64,000 nucleotides of DNA, from contig NZ_CP186274.1 of NCBI RefSeq assembly GCF_049331405.1, positions 8,184,001-8,248,000 on the forward strand. The letters run 5' to 3'. Position 1 is the stretch's first letter, and every line of letters starts with the position of its first letter. Positions 1 to 8,096 of this stretch are shown here, in pieces. The position numbers were made by a program, and so were the translations under genes. A model generated the notes under the pieces. That model did no database searches. It worked only from the letters and a program-made list of their open reading frames with translations, and had not been told where the DNA came from. This stretch comes from PoT sp049331405. Lineage in GTDB: Bacteria; Planctomycetota; Planctomycetia; Isosphaerales; Isosphaeraceae.

Positions 1-54
1 CAATCGTCGCCCACACTGGCAGACCAGGATGGGTGCTTCGTCCACGACGTGACG

Positions 55-1368
55 TCACTTCGCTGCGAGGGTTTCCGCGTTGGCGATGGTCGCCGCCGGG
101 GCGCGGAGGGTCTTCAGGAAGGCCACGATGGCGTCACGATCTTGCGGCGGCATCTCCTTGAAGCGGGCGACGATGTCTACCGCCTCGCCACCGTGCTGCT
201 CGATGGCCTGCTCCAGCGTATCGGCGCGGCCGTCGTGGAGGTAAGGGCCCGAGTCGGCCACGCCCCAGAGGGGAGCGGTCCGCCACTCGGCCGGCGTGGG
301 CTGCTCATTCTCCGTGAACTTGTCGTTGCGGATGGTCGGCTGCGGGATGATCGAGCCATAGTAGCCGGTGCTCGACTCGAGCTCGATGCCCATGTCGTGC
401 AGGAGCATGTCCGAGTAGATGTCGGCGATCGGTCCCAGCGTCTGGGTGTGGCAGTCGGCACAGCCGATCTTTTCGAAGAGCTCGGTCCCTCGAGCAACGT
501 GCTTGGCCTTGATCGGTTCCTGCGGGATCACCTGAGTCGGAGCCGGCAGGGCACGGATGAAGTCGCCCATGATTGAGCACTGCTCGTCGGTGAGGTCAGT
601 CCCTTCCGCTTGATAGCTGGGCTTGCCGAGGGGCGTCGCCTGGGGACGGCCGGGATTGGAGAGGCCGATCTCGTTGGCACAGGCAGCCTTCACGAAGTCG
701 TTCAGGCTGGCGAATTCGAGCTTCCAGCCGAAGCGGCCTACGCGTCCGTCCGACAGCCGAGCGATGCGGCCGCGGACCTTCGAGTCGCGGGCACCGTTGA
801 GGCCGACGAGGCGAGCCGGGGTCGAGTGTTCCCGCTGATGCGAGAGTAGCGTATCGTCGGAAACCGCGTCGATCAGGCCGTCGCCGAAGAGAGCCGGCGT
901 GTTGCGCTGGGTGACGACGACATCGGCCGGGCGAGAACGCGACTTGTCGACGAGCTCGCTGAGCGGAATCGACGGGGTCCTCGGCAGGCCGGAATGGACG
1001 AGATTCAGGGTCTCTTGCAATTCGGGCTTCACGGCCTTCGCGTGGATGACACCCGAGGGAGGGACGTTGCGAGCCGGCTTGCCGACGAGGCCATAGACCA
1101 TCACGTTCTTGGAGACCGGTCCGCCGCCGCCCGAACCGCCCTGATTGTGGCACTCGACGCACGACTTGGCGTTGAAGACAGGGCCAAGGCCGTCCCCCTT
1201 CGTGAGCGGATCGTTCGGCGTCCACTCATGATTGAAAAGATCCTGGCCGGCCGCGACCACCTCGGGGCTGACGATCTTTGCGCCGGGTCGTCCGATGCGC
1301 TCGATGACCTTCCAGGCCGGAGCGGCAGCGAGCACGAGCACGATGATGTGAGCAGGGCGCAGGGACAT
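55..1368 (-). CDS. Di-haem oxidoreductase family (DHOR/DUF1111-like) cytochrome c protein
   Basis: This 437-residue protein carries two CxxCH haem-attachment motifs, CVECH at residues 70-74 and CADCH at 303-307, which fits the di-haem thiol-oxidoreductase-like family of periplasmic electron-transfer proteins. The hydrophobic N-terminus (about residues 7-18) looks like an export signal, as expected for a c-type cytochrome. The C-terminal stretch with PLWG, YLHDGRA and AIxxHGGEA motifs is typical of this family and of related cytochrome c peroxidases. A GGAG lies 13 bases before the ATG. It follows a BlaI-type repressor gene on the same strand, with a hairpin between them, so shared control is possible but unproven. 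The substrate is not known for this family. Confidence 0.88.
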   Translation of the reverse strand: MSLRPAHIIVLVLAAAPAWKVIERIGRPGAKIVSPEVVAAGQDLFNHEWTPNDPLTKGDGLGPVFNAKSCVECHNQGGSGGGGPVSKNVMVYGLVGKPARNVPPSGVIHAKAVKPELQETLNLVHSGLPRTPSIPLSELVDKSRSRPADVVVTQRNTPALFGDGLIDAVSDDTLLSHQREHSTPARLVGLNGARDSKVRGRIARLSDGRVGRFGWKLEFASLNDFVKAACANEIGLSNPGRPQATPLGKPSYQAEGTDLTDEQCSIMGDFIRALPAPTQVIPQEPIKAKHVARGTELFEKIGCADCHTQTLGPIADIYSDMLLHDMGIELESSTGYYGSIIPQPTIRNDKFTENEQPTPAEWRTAPLWGVADSGPYLHDGRADTLEQAIEQHGGEAVDIVARFKEMPPQDRDAIVAFLKTLRAPAATIANAETLAAK

Positions 1369-1440
1369 ATTCGGTCTCCGTCTCCGAAGCCTATCTCGAT
1401 CGACGTGTTGTCTTGTATTCGGAATTGAGAGGGGAAAGCG

Positions 1441-1463
1441 GCGCTACGACCGGGTCGTAGCGC
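1441..1463 (-). terminator. Perfect 10-bp stem-loop between BlaI-type gene and di-haem gene
   Basis: The 10 bases at 1441-1450 are the exact reverse complement of 1454-1463, leaving a 3-base loop. It sits 48 bases past the repressor stop and 72 bases before the di-haem start, both read on the minus strand. A short T-containing tract follows on the minus strand. It may be a terminator for the repressor gene or an operator; the sequence alone cannot decide. Confidence 0.5.
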
Positions 1464-1510
1464 GTGATCGATGCCGTTCAGGCCAAGCTCGAAATCGAAG
1501 TGGGCGCGAA

Positions 1511-1936
1511 TCAGCTTGCTGAGGACGAGTCAGCCGCGTCCTTCTTCTTCGAGGCGTCGCCCGTCATTTCTTCGAGGACCGCACGCACTTCCTTGGCCTG
1601 GCGCGGATCCAGCGGATGCGACTTCAAAAGGTGCAGGACGAGCAGGCCGGGTTCACCCTGGTAGAGCTTGTCGACCAGGTTCGAGACCCGCTTCTGCCGG
1701 ACCTCTTGCGTCGAGATCACCGGCTTGTACACGAAGGCCAGTTCGCTGCGATCGCTGGTGACCACACCCTTGGTCTCGAGGCGATCGAGCAAGGTTGCCA
1801 CAGTGGCATAAGACCACTGTCGGCCGGCTTCGCGGAGCGTATCGAGGACCTCACGAACCGTGGCCTGGCCCCGGTCCCAGAGGACTTTGAGGACATCGAG
1901 TTCCGAATCGGGGATTGAAAGAGGGCGCTTGGCCAT
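1511..1936 (-). CDS. BlaI/MecI/CopY-family transcriptional repressor
   Basis: The product from the ATG at 1936 is 141 residues: a winged-helix N-terminal half (LSIPDSELDVLKVLWDRG, then a YATVATLLDRLETKG recognition region) and a dimerisation half. This matches the BlaI/MecI/CopY/PenI repressor family, which binds dyad operators and is inactivated by cleavage or ligand. The open frame extends further upstream to 2077, but residues before MAKRPLS have no family character. No M56 partner protease lies beside it, unlike the second BlaI gene at 51135. A 16-bp dyad at 2053-2068 is a good candidate operator. The C-terminal tail is rich in D, K and S. Confidence 0.9.
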   Translation of the reverse strand: MAKRPLSIPDSELDVLKVLWDRGQATVREVLDTLREAGRQWSYATVATLLDRLETKGVVTSDRSELAFVYKPVISTQEVRQKRVSNLVDKLYQGEPGLLVLHLLKSHPLDPRQAKEVRAVLEEMTGDASKKKDAADSSSAS

Positions 1937-2414
1937 CGTCGGTCTTCTCTGCAACGAAATCGAACGGAACGAACTCGCCCCGTCCTCACGTCCCGTCGGA
2001 ACGCCGCGAGACCGGGGCCGGGGACTACTCTCTCCCCGACACTCAACCATCCTAAGACAAGTGTCTAATGAGGTCAAGGGCTCGACTCGGACGGACGTAG
2101 GAATTTTCCGGTAGGCGTTCCGTAACTGACGAAAGGGACGGATTTTCCGATTCCCTCGCAGAAAGTTGAATCGAAACAGAGCCGGCGCGCCTCTATCTTT
2201 GGAGAGGCTCGATTTTCGAGATGTGTTACGAGCGTTGAAAAAACCATCGAAATCGCCGGTTCGGCGGATTTCCCGAAACGGGAGACTTGAATGTGAGATG
2301 AGAGGGATATCCTCCGAAGGAGATCATAGATAATTTGGATACATAACGAGTCGAATCGACTTGGCCGATTCCGGCCAACACTCGTCGAAGTAGTCTGGGT
2401 CGCGGAGACCGACG
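1937..2414. other. Divergent intergenic region, BlaI-type gene to M48 protease
   Basis: This 478-base gap separates two divergently read genes. It holds the dyad at 2053-2068 and a 6-bp stem-loop at 2189-2208. Its right half is more AT-rich than neighbouring genes, as expected for promoters. I see no further gene in it. Confidence 0.6.
2053..2068. promoter_or_regulatory. Candidate BlaI-type operator (AGACA-N2-TGTCT dyad)
   Basis: The 16 bases centre on AGACA, two bases, TGTCT, and extend outward with TA/AA flanks that pair at all but one position. It lies 117 bases upstream of the repressor start. The layout resembles the TACA-N2-TGTA boxes known for BlaI/CopY repressors. Binding is inferred, not shown. 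Confidence 0.5.
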
Positions 2415-3650
2415 ATGGATCGAGGGCAGCCCCCTCGTGGGTTGCTGTGCCCGGAGTGTGGCACAGGTCTGGAGCCGATCGGCGAGGGTACGCGCAATGA
2501 GCATCGTCTCCTCTGCCGGCACTGCGGCGTCACGTTTCGAGCCAGGCGTCGAAACGACGGCGAAGAGCTGACGGGCCTCCACCCCACCACCGGGGCCTCT
2601 GCCGGGCCCTTCTCGCTGTTCTGGAGGCGACACGCCCTTTCGCTGCTCGAGGCCAACTACCGCTTCGGCGTCGTAGTCGCCTCGTCGACGCTCCTCCTAT
2701 TCGGCGGATTCGTCCCGATTGTTCGGGGCTGGCTCAAAGACGAGATCAACGACTGGAGTGACGTCCTCTCCGCCCTCGGGGGCGTCTACGTCATCACCGA
2801 GACCAAGGACCCAGACGCCGACCTCGGACCCGTGCTCGCCCGCTCGGATGCACCCCTGATTTTCACCACGGTCGACGAGGTGGCCCGCAAGCTGGGCGTC
2901 AAGTCGCCCGGACAGGTTCGCCTGACATACCTGCCCTGCTGCGGTGTCGTCGCCTGGGGCAACTCGCAGGCCCTCATCCTCGGATTGCCCCTCTTGCGCG
3001 TCTTGAACCTTGGCGAGTTGCGCGCAATCCTCGCCCACGAGCTGGCGCACCTGGCTCGCGGCGATGCGACGAAAGCCGCCCATCTCGCCCGGTTCGTCGA
3101 AGGGCTTCGACGCGCCCTGGACCATGCGGATGGACGCGAGCATGGGCCGCTCGGCTCTCTGGCACGCTTCACGTTTCGCTGGTCGGCGCGACTCATCGGT
3201 CCGATCGCCCGCGGGCAGGAGACTCGTGCCGACCGCTCGGCCGCGACGATCGCCGGCGGGTCCGCGGCGGCCTCGGCTCTTGTAAAGGTCGCGCTCGTGC
3301 AACCGCTCTTCCGCGAGGTACTCGAGCACTACGATCCCGAAGATCCCGAGGTCCCCAACCTCTACGCCTTCTTCAGGGCCTTCTGGTATCGGCTCCCCGC
3401 CGAGGTCCATAGCGCGATGCGGATCCAGGTCCTCACGAGCGAGGAAGGGGCCAACGACCCCGCCCATCCCCCCCTGCCCGACCGGATCACGATCCTCCAG
3501 TCCTACCCAGATCCCCCCCAGGGTCACAGCGACAACGCCCCGGCCACCTCATTTCTGGGCGATCTCGAGTCGCTGGAGCAGATGCTGCACAACCGACTCT
3601 TCGGGCTCCCGGCGATCGAGCCGAGCGTCTTCCACCGGGCGCGGGTGTAG
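2415..3650 (+). CDS. M48-family metalloprotease with N-terminal zinc ribbon
   Basis: The 411-residue protein begins with a zinc-ribbon-like pair, CPECG (about residues 12-16) and CRHCG (about 34-38). A hydrophobic segment at about 80-100 could be a membrane anchor. The peptidase core has HELAH at residues 208-212, the HExxH zinc motif, and a downstream ETRAD (about 271) matching the ExxxD-type third ligand of M48 enzymes such as HtpX. The M48 family comprises membrane-bound proteases often linked to protein quality control; the substrate here is unknown. A GGAG 8 bases before the ATG supports the start. The zinc ribbon fused to the protease is common in planctomycete and some proteobacterial members. 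Confidence 0.85.
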   Translation: MDRGQPPRGLLCPECGTGLEPIGEGTRNEHRLLCRHCGVTFRARRRNDGEELTGLHPTTGASAGPFSLFWRRHALSLLEANYRFGVVVASSTLLLFGGFVPIVRGWLKDEINDWSDVLSALGGVYVITETKDPDADLGPVLARSDAPLIFTTVDEVARKLGVKSPGQVRLTYLPCCGVVAWGNSQALILGLPLLRVLNLGELRAILAHELAHLARGDATKAAHLARFVEGLRRALDHADGREHGPLGSLARFTFRWSARLIGPIARGQETRADRSAATIAGGSAAASALVKVALVQPLFREVLEHYDPEDPEVPNLYAFFRAFWYRLPAEVHSAMRIQVLTSEEGANDPAHPPLPDRITILQSYPDPPQGHSDNAPATSFLGDLESLEQMLHNRLFGLPAIEPSVFHRARV

Positions 3651-3737
3651 CCTGGCTTGCCTTCTCCTAGAATGGAATGGAACGCCCGCCACAGTGCGAC
3701 GTGGTTGAGGCGGGTCGGAATATTGAGGAGAACAGCC

Positions 3738-4169
3738 ATGGCCGAACGTCCCAAAGCAACGGTCCCCCTGGTTGATGAGGCAACTGCCACCGGCAAGGTT
3801 GCCGCCGTTTTCGCTGACATCAAGAAGACCAAGGGCATCGACTTCGTCCCCAATATCTGGCGCACCCTGGCCACGAACGCCGATCACCTCGAGCTCGTCT
3901 GGACGAGGCTCAAGGCCATCATGCATCCCGAGGCTGAGGGCAAATCGAGCCATCTCGACCCGTTGACGCGTGAGATCATCGCCCTCGCCGTCTCGGCGAC
4001 GAACGGCTGCGCCTACTGCGTCAACTCGCACACGGCGGCCGTCCGGAAGCTCGGGTTGAGCGTGGAGGCCCTGGGAGAGGTCATGGCCGTCGTCGGTCTC
4101 TTCAACACGACGAACGCCCTCGCGGACGGCTATCAAATCGAGCCCGATATCTTTCCGCCGCAGGAATGA
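3738..4169 (+). CDS. AhpD/carboxymuconolactone-decarboxylase-like peroxidase-related protein
   Basis: The 143-residue product contains CAYCVNSH at residues 91-98, the CxxCxxxH active-site signature of AhpD-like proteins. The segment before it (LDPLTREIIALAVSATNG) is also typical. AhpD-type proteins use the cysteine pair in peroxide or disulfide chemistry; many close relatives have no known substrate. The ATG at 3738 is preceded by GAGGAG at 3725-3730, so I prefer it over the longer open frame starting at 3657. A strong bidirectional hairpin follows at 4211. The gene appears to be a single transcription unit. Confidence 0.9.
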   Translation: MAERPKATVPLVDEATATGKVAAVFADIKKTKGIDFVPNIWRTLATNADHLELVWTRLKAIMHPEAEGKSSHLDPLTREIIALAVSATNGCAYCVNSHTAAVRKLGLSVEALGEVMAVVGLFNTTNALADGYQIEPDIFPPQE

Positions 4170-4210
4170 ACGAGCGGTTCTGGCGTGAGTGGCAGGGAGT
4201 TTGAGGAGGG

Positions 4211-4252
4211 AAAATCTGGTTGTCATCCGGCATTTGATGACAACCAGATATT
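4211..4252. terminator. Bidirectional terminator with perfect 14-bp stem
   Basis: The arms 4214-4227 and 4236-4249 are exact reverse complements with an 8-base loop. The flanks AAA and TT give A-rich and T-rich edges on both strands. It lies between two convergent genes (stops at 4169 and 4283), where a shared terminator is expected. Confidence 0.85.
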
Positions 4253-4282
4253 AGCAACTCAGTGGATTTCAAGTGTGGATCG

Positions 4283-5170
4283 TCACGGACGCGCGACCTT
4301 CAAGTGCTGATCGAAGAAGGCGAAGGTCTCATCCATGGTCTTCTTGAGTTCGGCCCCCTTCCAGCCGTGTCCCGAGTCGACCAGCAGAACGGCACGGGAG
4401 GGAACTCCCGTCGTCGTGAGTTTCTCCGAGAGCTTGGTCGCTTGCGTCACGGGCACGACCGCGTCCTTCGTCCCGTGGAACGTGAGGATCGGCGCATCAT
4501 CCTTGGTGACGAACGTGAGGGGAGAGGCCTTGGCCGCGAGGTCGGGCTTGTCTGAGGGCTTGCCGCCGAGAAAGTCGCGGACGAGCGGTTGGGATTCACC
4601 CGGGATGTCGGACGCCGCGAGGTCGGTCGGTCCGAAGTAATTCACCACGGCCTGGATCTTGGTGATCGGATCCGAGGCGGCGGCATCCCCTTCGAGTCCG
4701 TCCTGGGGACCGGTCACTCCCAACATCAAGGCGAGGTGCCCGCCGGCCGAGAAGCCCACAGCCCCGACATGCTCGGGGTCGATTTTGTACTCGCTCGCGT
4801 GGCTCTTGACCCATCGCACGGCCGCTTTCACGTCGTGGACCTGGGCGGGAAATGGCTCTTGCGGGCAGAAGCGATACTGGGGGGAGATGGCGACATACCC
4901 TCGACTCGCGAATTCGGTGAGCATGCCCCGCATATGATCCTTCTTACCCGTCCGCCAGGCCCCGCCGTGGATCACGAGGACGGCCGGATACGGCCCCTTG
5001 CCGTCGCTCGGCCAGGCGATGTCGAGTTTAAGTTCGGAGGCTCCTGGCTTCGAATAGACGACATCGTAATCGGCGGAGACGCGGGGGAGATCGTCGCCGC
5101 GGAGGGTCAGGCTGAAGGTGCCCGAGGCCAACACGAGTGCAGCGATGCCTAGAGAGCGTGGGGTCTTCAT
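4283..5170 (-). CDS. Secreted alpha/beta hydrolase (BD-FAE/esterase-lipase type)
   Basis: This 295-residue protein starts with a signal-peptide-like segment (MKTPRSLGIAALVLASGTFS). The fold signatures are an HGG oxyanion motif at 68-70 and GFSAGG with nucleophile Ser141; Asp236 in FHGTKDAVVP and His268 in DSGHGW complete a plausible catalytic triad. The pattern matches the bifunctional feruloyl/acetyl xylan esterase-like and kynurenine formamidase-like group of the hormone-sensitive-lipase clan. Planctomycetes have many such secreted esterases, thought to act on plant or algal polysaccharide esters, but the substrate cannot be read from the sequence. It stands alone on the minus strand and ends at a shared terminator. 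Confidence 0.9.
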   Translation of the reverse strand: MKTPRSLGIAALVLASGTFSLTLRGDDLPRVSADYDVVYSKPGASELKLDIAWPSDGKGPYPAVLVIHGGAWRTGKKDHMRGMLTEFASRGYVAISPQYRFCPQEPFPAQVHDVKAAVRWVKSHASEYKIDPEHVGAVGFSAGGHLALMLGVTGPQDGLEGDAAASDPITKIQAVVNYFGPTDLAASDIPGESQPLVRDFLGGKPSDKPDLAAKASPLTFVTKDDAPILTFHGTKDAVVPVTQATKLSEKLTTTGVPSRAVLLVDSGHGWKGAELKKTMDETFAFFDQHLKVARP

Positions 5171-5438
5171 CGAGGGACGTCTCCTCTTCCATCAAGGTGC
5201 CGAATCAAGGTGCGGGCGGATCATCCTGCCGCCGGGAGTGTCTAGATCGTAACGGCTTACGACGCTAAGTGAACGGCAGGAACGCCGTTTTGGCTCGGAT
5301 TGAAAAAGATCTCCGGATTTCTGAAGCAAATTGAAAAGACAACCGGATTTTTGCGTCCGGTCGTATCGATTCTGCAGGCTGGCGAAGGAGGAGAGGGACT
5401 AAGCCGTGAGGATGGTTGTGCCGATTGGTCGGTCGATC

Positions 5439-6446
5439 TCAGAACCAGAGAGCCTTATCGACGATGTTGATCAACGCGTCCCCTCGGACGAACCGTCGGA
5501 CATTCTCAGTGAGAGTCTCGAGGTGCCGAGCCGCAATAATCGGCGAATAGCCCGCCGTGTGCGGCGTGAGGATCACCTGGGGGAGGTCCCAGAGGGCATG
5601 ATCGGCGGGCAACGGCTCGACCTCGAAAACGTCGAGCGCGGCCCCGGCGAGATGCCTCGACTTCAAGGCCGTCACGAGGTCATCGAGCACCACAATGGCA
5701 CCGCGCCCGATGTTGATGAGGTAACTGCCCGTCTTCATCTGTGAAATTGTCGTGGCGTTGAAGAGACCCTCGGTTTCCGGCGTATGCGGCGCCGCGATCA
5801 CGAGGAAGTCGCTCCAGGCCAGGAGTTCGTGGAGTTCGTCGGGGCCGACGATCGACTTCACGCCTTCCGTGACCGCCTTCTCATTTGCGTAGCGATCCAT
5901 AGCTCGGATTGTCATGCCGAAGGCCGACGCCCGTCGCGCGATCTCGGCACCGATTCCACCGAAGCCGACGATCCCGAGCTTCGCATGCGGCAGGTAGATC
6001 GTCGCCCGGTCCATGTCGTTGACGGTTCCCGGGCCCGAAGCAAAGCTCACCCTCGCCGCCTCGCCACCGACGGGCTCGTAGCGACGCTCGGCCTGGCGGC
6101 GAACATAGGTGTGGAGGTTCCGCGCGAAGCAGAGGATGTAGCCCATCACCTGATCGGCGATGACGTCGCCGAAGAGGCCTCGCGTGTTGGTCAACTGAGC
6201 GGGGTGCGTTACGAGATCGGGAAAGATGTAATGCTCGAGGCTCGCGGTGAAAGCCTGGATCCAACGGAGCCGACCCGCCTTCGATAAAAGCTCCGGGGTG
6301 ATCTTTCCCAGGAAGGCATCGGCGTCACCGATCTCGGCGAGAGCCTGCGCCGGGTCGCTGGCGTTGATCCACTCGGCGGACGGTGCTTCCTGGCGAAGGG
6401 CCTCAAGCCGTTCGGCCTCGACGGCGGGATGGATCACGAACTTCAT
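5439..6446 (-). CDS. D-2-hydroxyacid dehydrogenase, NAD-binding
   Basis: The 335-residue product has the Rossmann glycine motif GFGGIG at 161-166 and the three family catalytic residues: Arg248 in INIGRGAIV, Glu277 in DVFEVEPLP and His296 in LTPHTAGY. This is the D-isomer-specific 2-hydroxyacid dehydrogenase family, which reduces 2-ketoacids with NAD(P)H or performs the reverse. The N-terminal substrate domain is similar in length to that of glyoxylate/hydroxypyruvate reductases. A GT-like gene lies just upstream on the same strand (gap 21 bases), so the two are likely co-transcribed. The exact substrate is unknown. Confidence 0.92.
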   Translation of the reverse strand: MKFVIHPAVEAERLEALRQEAPSAEWINASDPAQALAEIGDADAFLGKITPELLSKAGRLRWIQAFTASLEHYIFPDLVTHPAQLTNTRGLFGDVIADQVMGYILCFARNLHTYVRRQAERRYEPVGGEAARVSFASGPGTVNDMDRATIYLPHAKLGIVGFGGIGAEIARRASAFGMTIRAMDRYANEKAVTEGVKSIVGPDELHELLAWSDFLVIAAPHTPETEGLFNATTISQMKTGSYLINIGRGAIVVLDDLVTALKSRHLAGAALDVFEVEPLPADHALWDLPQVILTPHTAGYSPIIAARHLETLTENVRRFVRGDALINIVDKALWF

Positions 6447-6467
6447 GGGAGACCTCAGAGCGCAAGA

Positions 6468-7583
6468 TCAGTATCTAGGGCTGGATCGACAGGTTTCCGT
6501 CAGGCGATCGGCCACACGGGCCGCACCGTCGGCCGGGAATGGCGGAGGGCCGGGCTTCAGCTCAAAGGCTTTGGAGAGCAATGGCTCTAACTTCAACTCG
6601 GCGAAGGCCCGCGTGCTTGCCGGGAGCCCGCCGCCCCAGGCTCGCAGTGCCCGGTCCAGTGCCCGATGCTCGGCGAATCCGGTTCGGGGCGGGTAGATCA
6701 TGGGCACGCCCGCGACCATGGCTTCGCAAACCGTCCCATACCCGGCCTTAGCAACCATGGCATCTACCGACGCCGCAAGGTCCGCGCCGGTCCATGCTGT
6801 CGGCGACGCGACGTGGAAGTTGTCCATCGCAACCTCCGAGGGGGCGTGGAAACCCACGAAGTGGATCCCCTTCTTGCCCAGTTTCTCGAGCCGTTCCCAG
6901 CCCAGGTTGGCCTGGCCGTAGCGGCCGACGTAGAAGTAAGCGAGGCGTTCCGCCTTGGTGAGCCCCAGTTCCCTGCGAAGCTCCTCCGAGCGGTTGCGAC
7001 CCGGGGTCACCACCATCCCCACCTCGGTCGACGGGGCGATGTCGGCGAGACGCAATGCCGGCTCGCAGCGGAAGAGGGCCGTCGCCTGGCGATAGGCCGC
7101 ACGCAGTTCGGACACGAACTCGAGAGCCTCGCCGCCAATCTTCTGCGCGTGCGGGGCGTAAATATCGGCCCAGGTGAAATTGGCCAGGAGGAACCCCGGG
7201 ATCCCGGCTCGACGAGCGGCCACTAGAGGCAATGGAGGAGCGTCGCAGAGGACGGCAGCGGTCCCATCCAATCGAAGCCTGTCGACCTCGGCATCGATCT
7301 TCTTCAAGGCCTCGGAGTGGACCTGGGCCGCGAGACGGAGCGTCCCGGCTCCGTCGGTGGCCGCGCTGTCGCCAGGCGGGTTTAAGGCTCCGACGTCGGA
7401 GATATGGGGTTCCAATTTGGCCGGTCGGCGGAGCCGTTCCTGCCAGTGGTCGAAGAGGTCGGGATTGCTGCGTACCGTTACCGGCACGTCAAGCGGCATC
7501 CGGTTGATCACGGCCACCGAGCGATTCAGGTGACCAAACCCGTGGCTCGTAACGTAAACCACGAGGCCCCCGCAACGTCCCAT
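6468..7583 (-). CDS. Glycosyltransferase-like protein (MurG/UGT fold)
   Basis: The protein opens with a strand followed by TSHGFGHLNRS, a glycine-rich loop typical of GT-B glycosyltransferases, and has a C-terminal region with AKAGYGTVCEAMVAGVPMIYPP resembling the nucleotide-sugar binding site of MurG-like and UDP-glycosyltransferase proteins. It is 371 residues from the ATG at 7583, which has TGAGG six bases upstream; a TTG at 7607 would give a longer form without clear support. It precedes the D-2-hydroxyacid dehydrogenase gene on the same strand. Acceptor and donor are unknown. A relationship to the glycosyltransferase-like half of L-arabinokinase-type proteins is possible. Confidence 0.75.
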   Translation of the reverse strand: MGRCGGLVVYVTSHGFGHLNRSVAVINRMPLDVPVTVRSNPDLFDHWQERLRRPAKLEPHISDVGALNPPGDSAATDGAGTLRLAAQVHSEALKKIDAEVDRLRLDGTAAVLCDAPPLPLVAARRAGIPGFLLANFTWADIYAPHAQKIGGEALEFVSELRAAYRQATALFRCEPALRLADIAPSTEVGMVVTPGRNRSEELRRELGLTKAERLAYFYVGRYGQANLGWERLEKLGKKGIHFVGFHAPSEVAMDNFHVASPTAWTGADLAASVDAMVAKAGYGTVCEAMVAGVPMIYPPRTGFAEHRALDRALRAWGGGLPASTRAFAELKLEPLLSKAFELKPGPPPFPADGAARVADRLTETCRSSPRY

Positions 7584-8096
7584 CCCAAACCTCATTTGCA
7601 AATTCAAAAGTTGCTCGACGCGTCGATGAGCGAGTCGGTCGCATGACGAAGATCGCCAACGGCGATCCCGATGCAGGCACCATCGGATTAAAGCACAGCA
7701 GGTGAAACGCGGATCGGGATGGTTGCGAGGCCTTCCAGAACCTTCCTTGTTTCGCTATCCCCTCAAGATTCGCTCTCAACCCAACCGGAATAACCTCGCC
7801 AATAAGGACCGGCAACTGGGGCCGGTGAAGATAACTGAGTTCGCCCCCTTCAACAAGACTCTGGCCAAACCTCGTCGAGCCTCACCAGCAGACATTCTCG
7901 ACAGGCACTGCTAAGGCTTTGGACTGGATTTTTTTTGGGATCTGGCGCTTATGACGCTGCCGAAACGGCTGGGCTCGAACCTCGAATATCGCGGCGGCTT
8001 CGATAGCCATTGGCCCTCGACGCACCTCGATCGAGGAAATTCCCCAAATCGCGATTTAAAGGCGTGACTCCCCGAAGTCTCAGGGTTCACACGATC
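7584..8096. other. Gene-free divergent intergenic region
   Basis: About 510 bases separate the minus-strand GT-like gene from the plus-strand SGNH-like gene. There is a small perfect 7-bp stem at 7651-7667 and an eight-base T run near 7929-7936. I see no convincing gene; open frames here lack protein-like composition or start signals. Confidence 0.5.
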
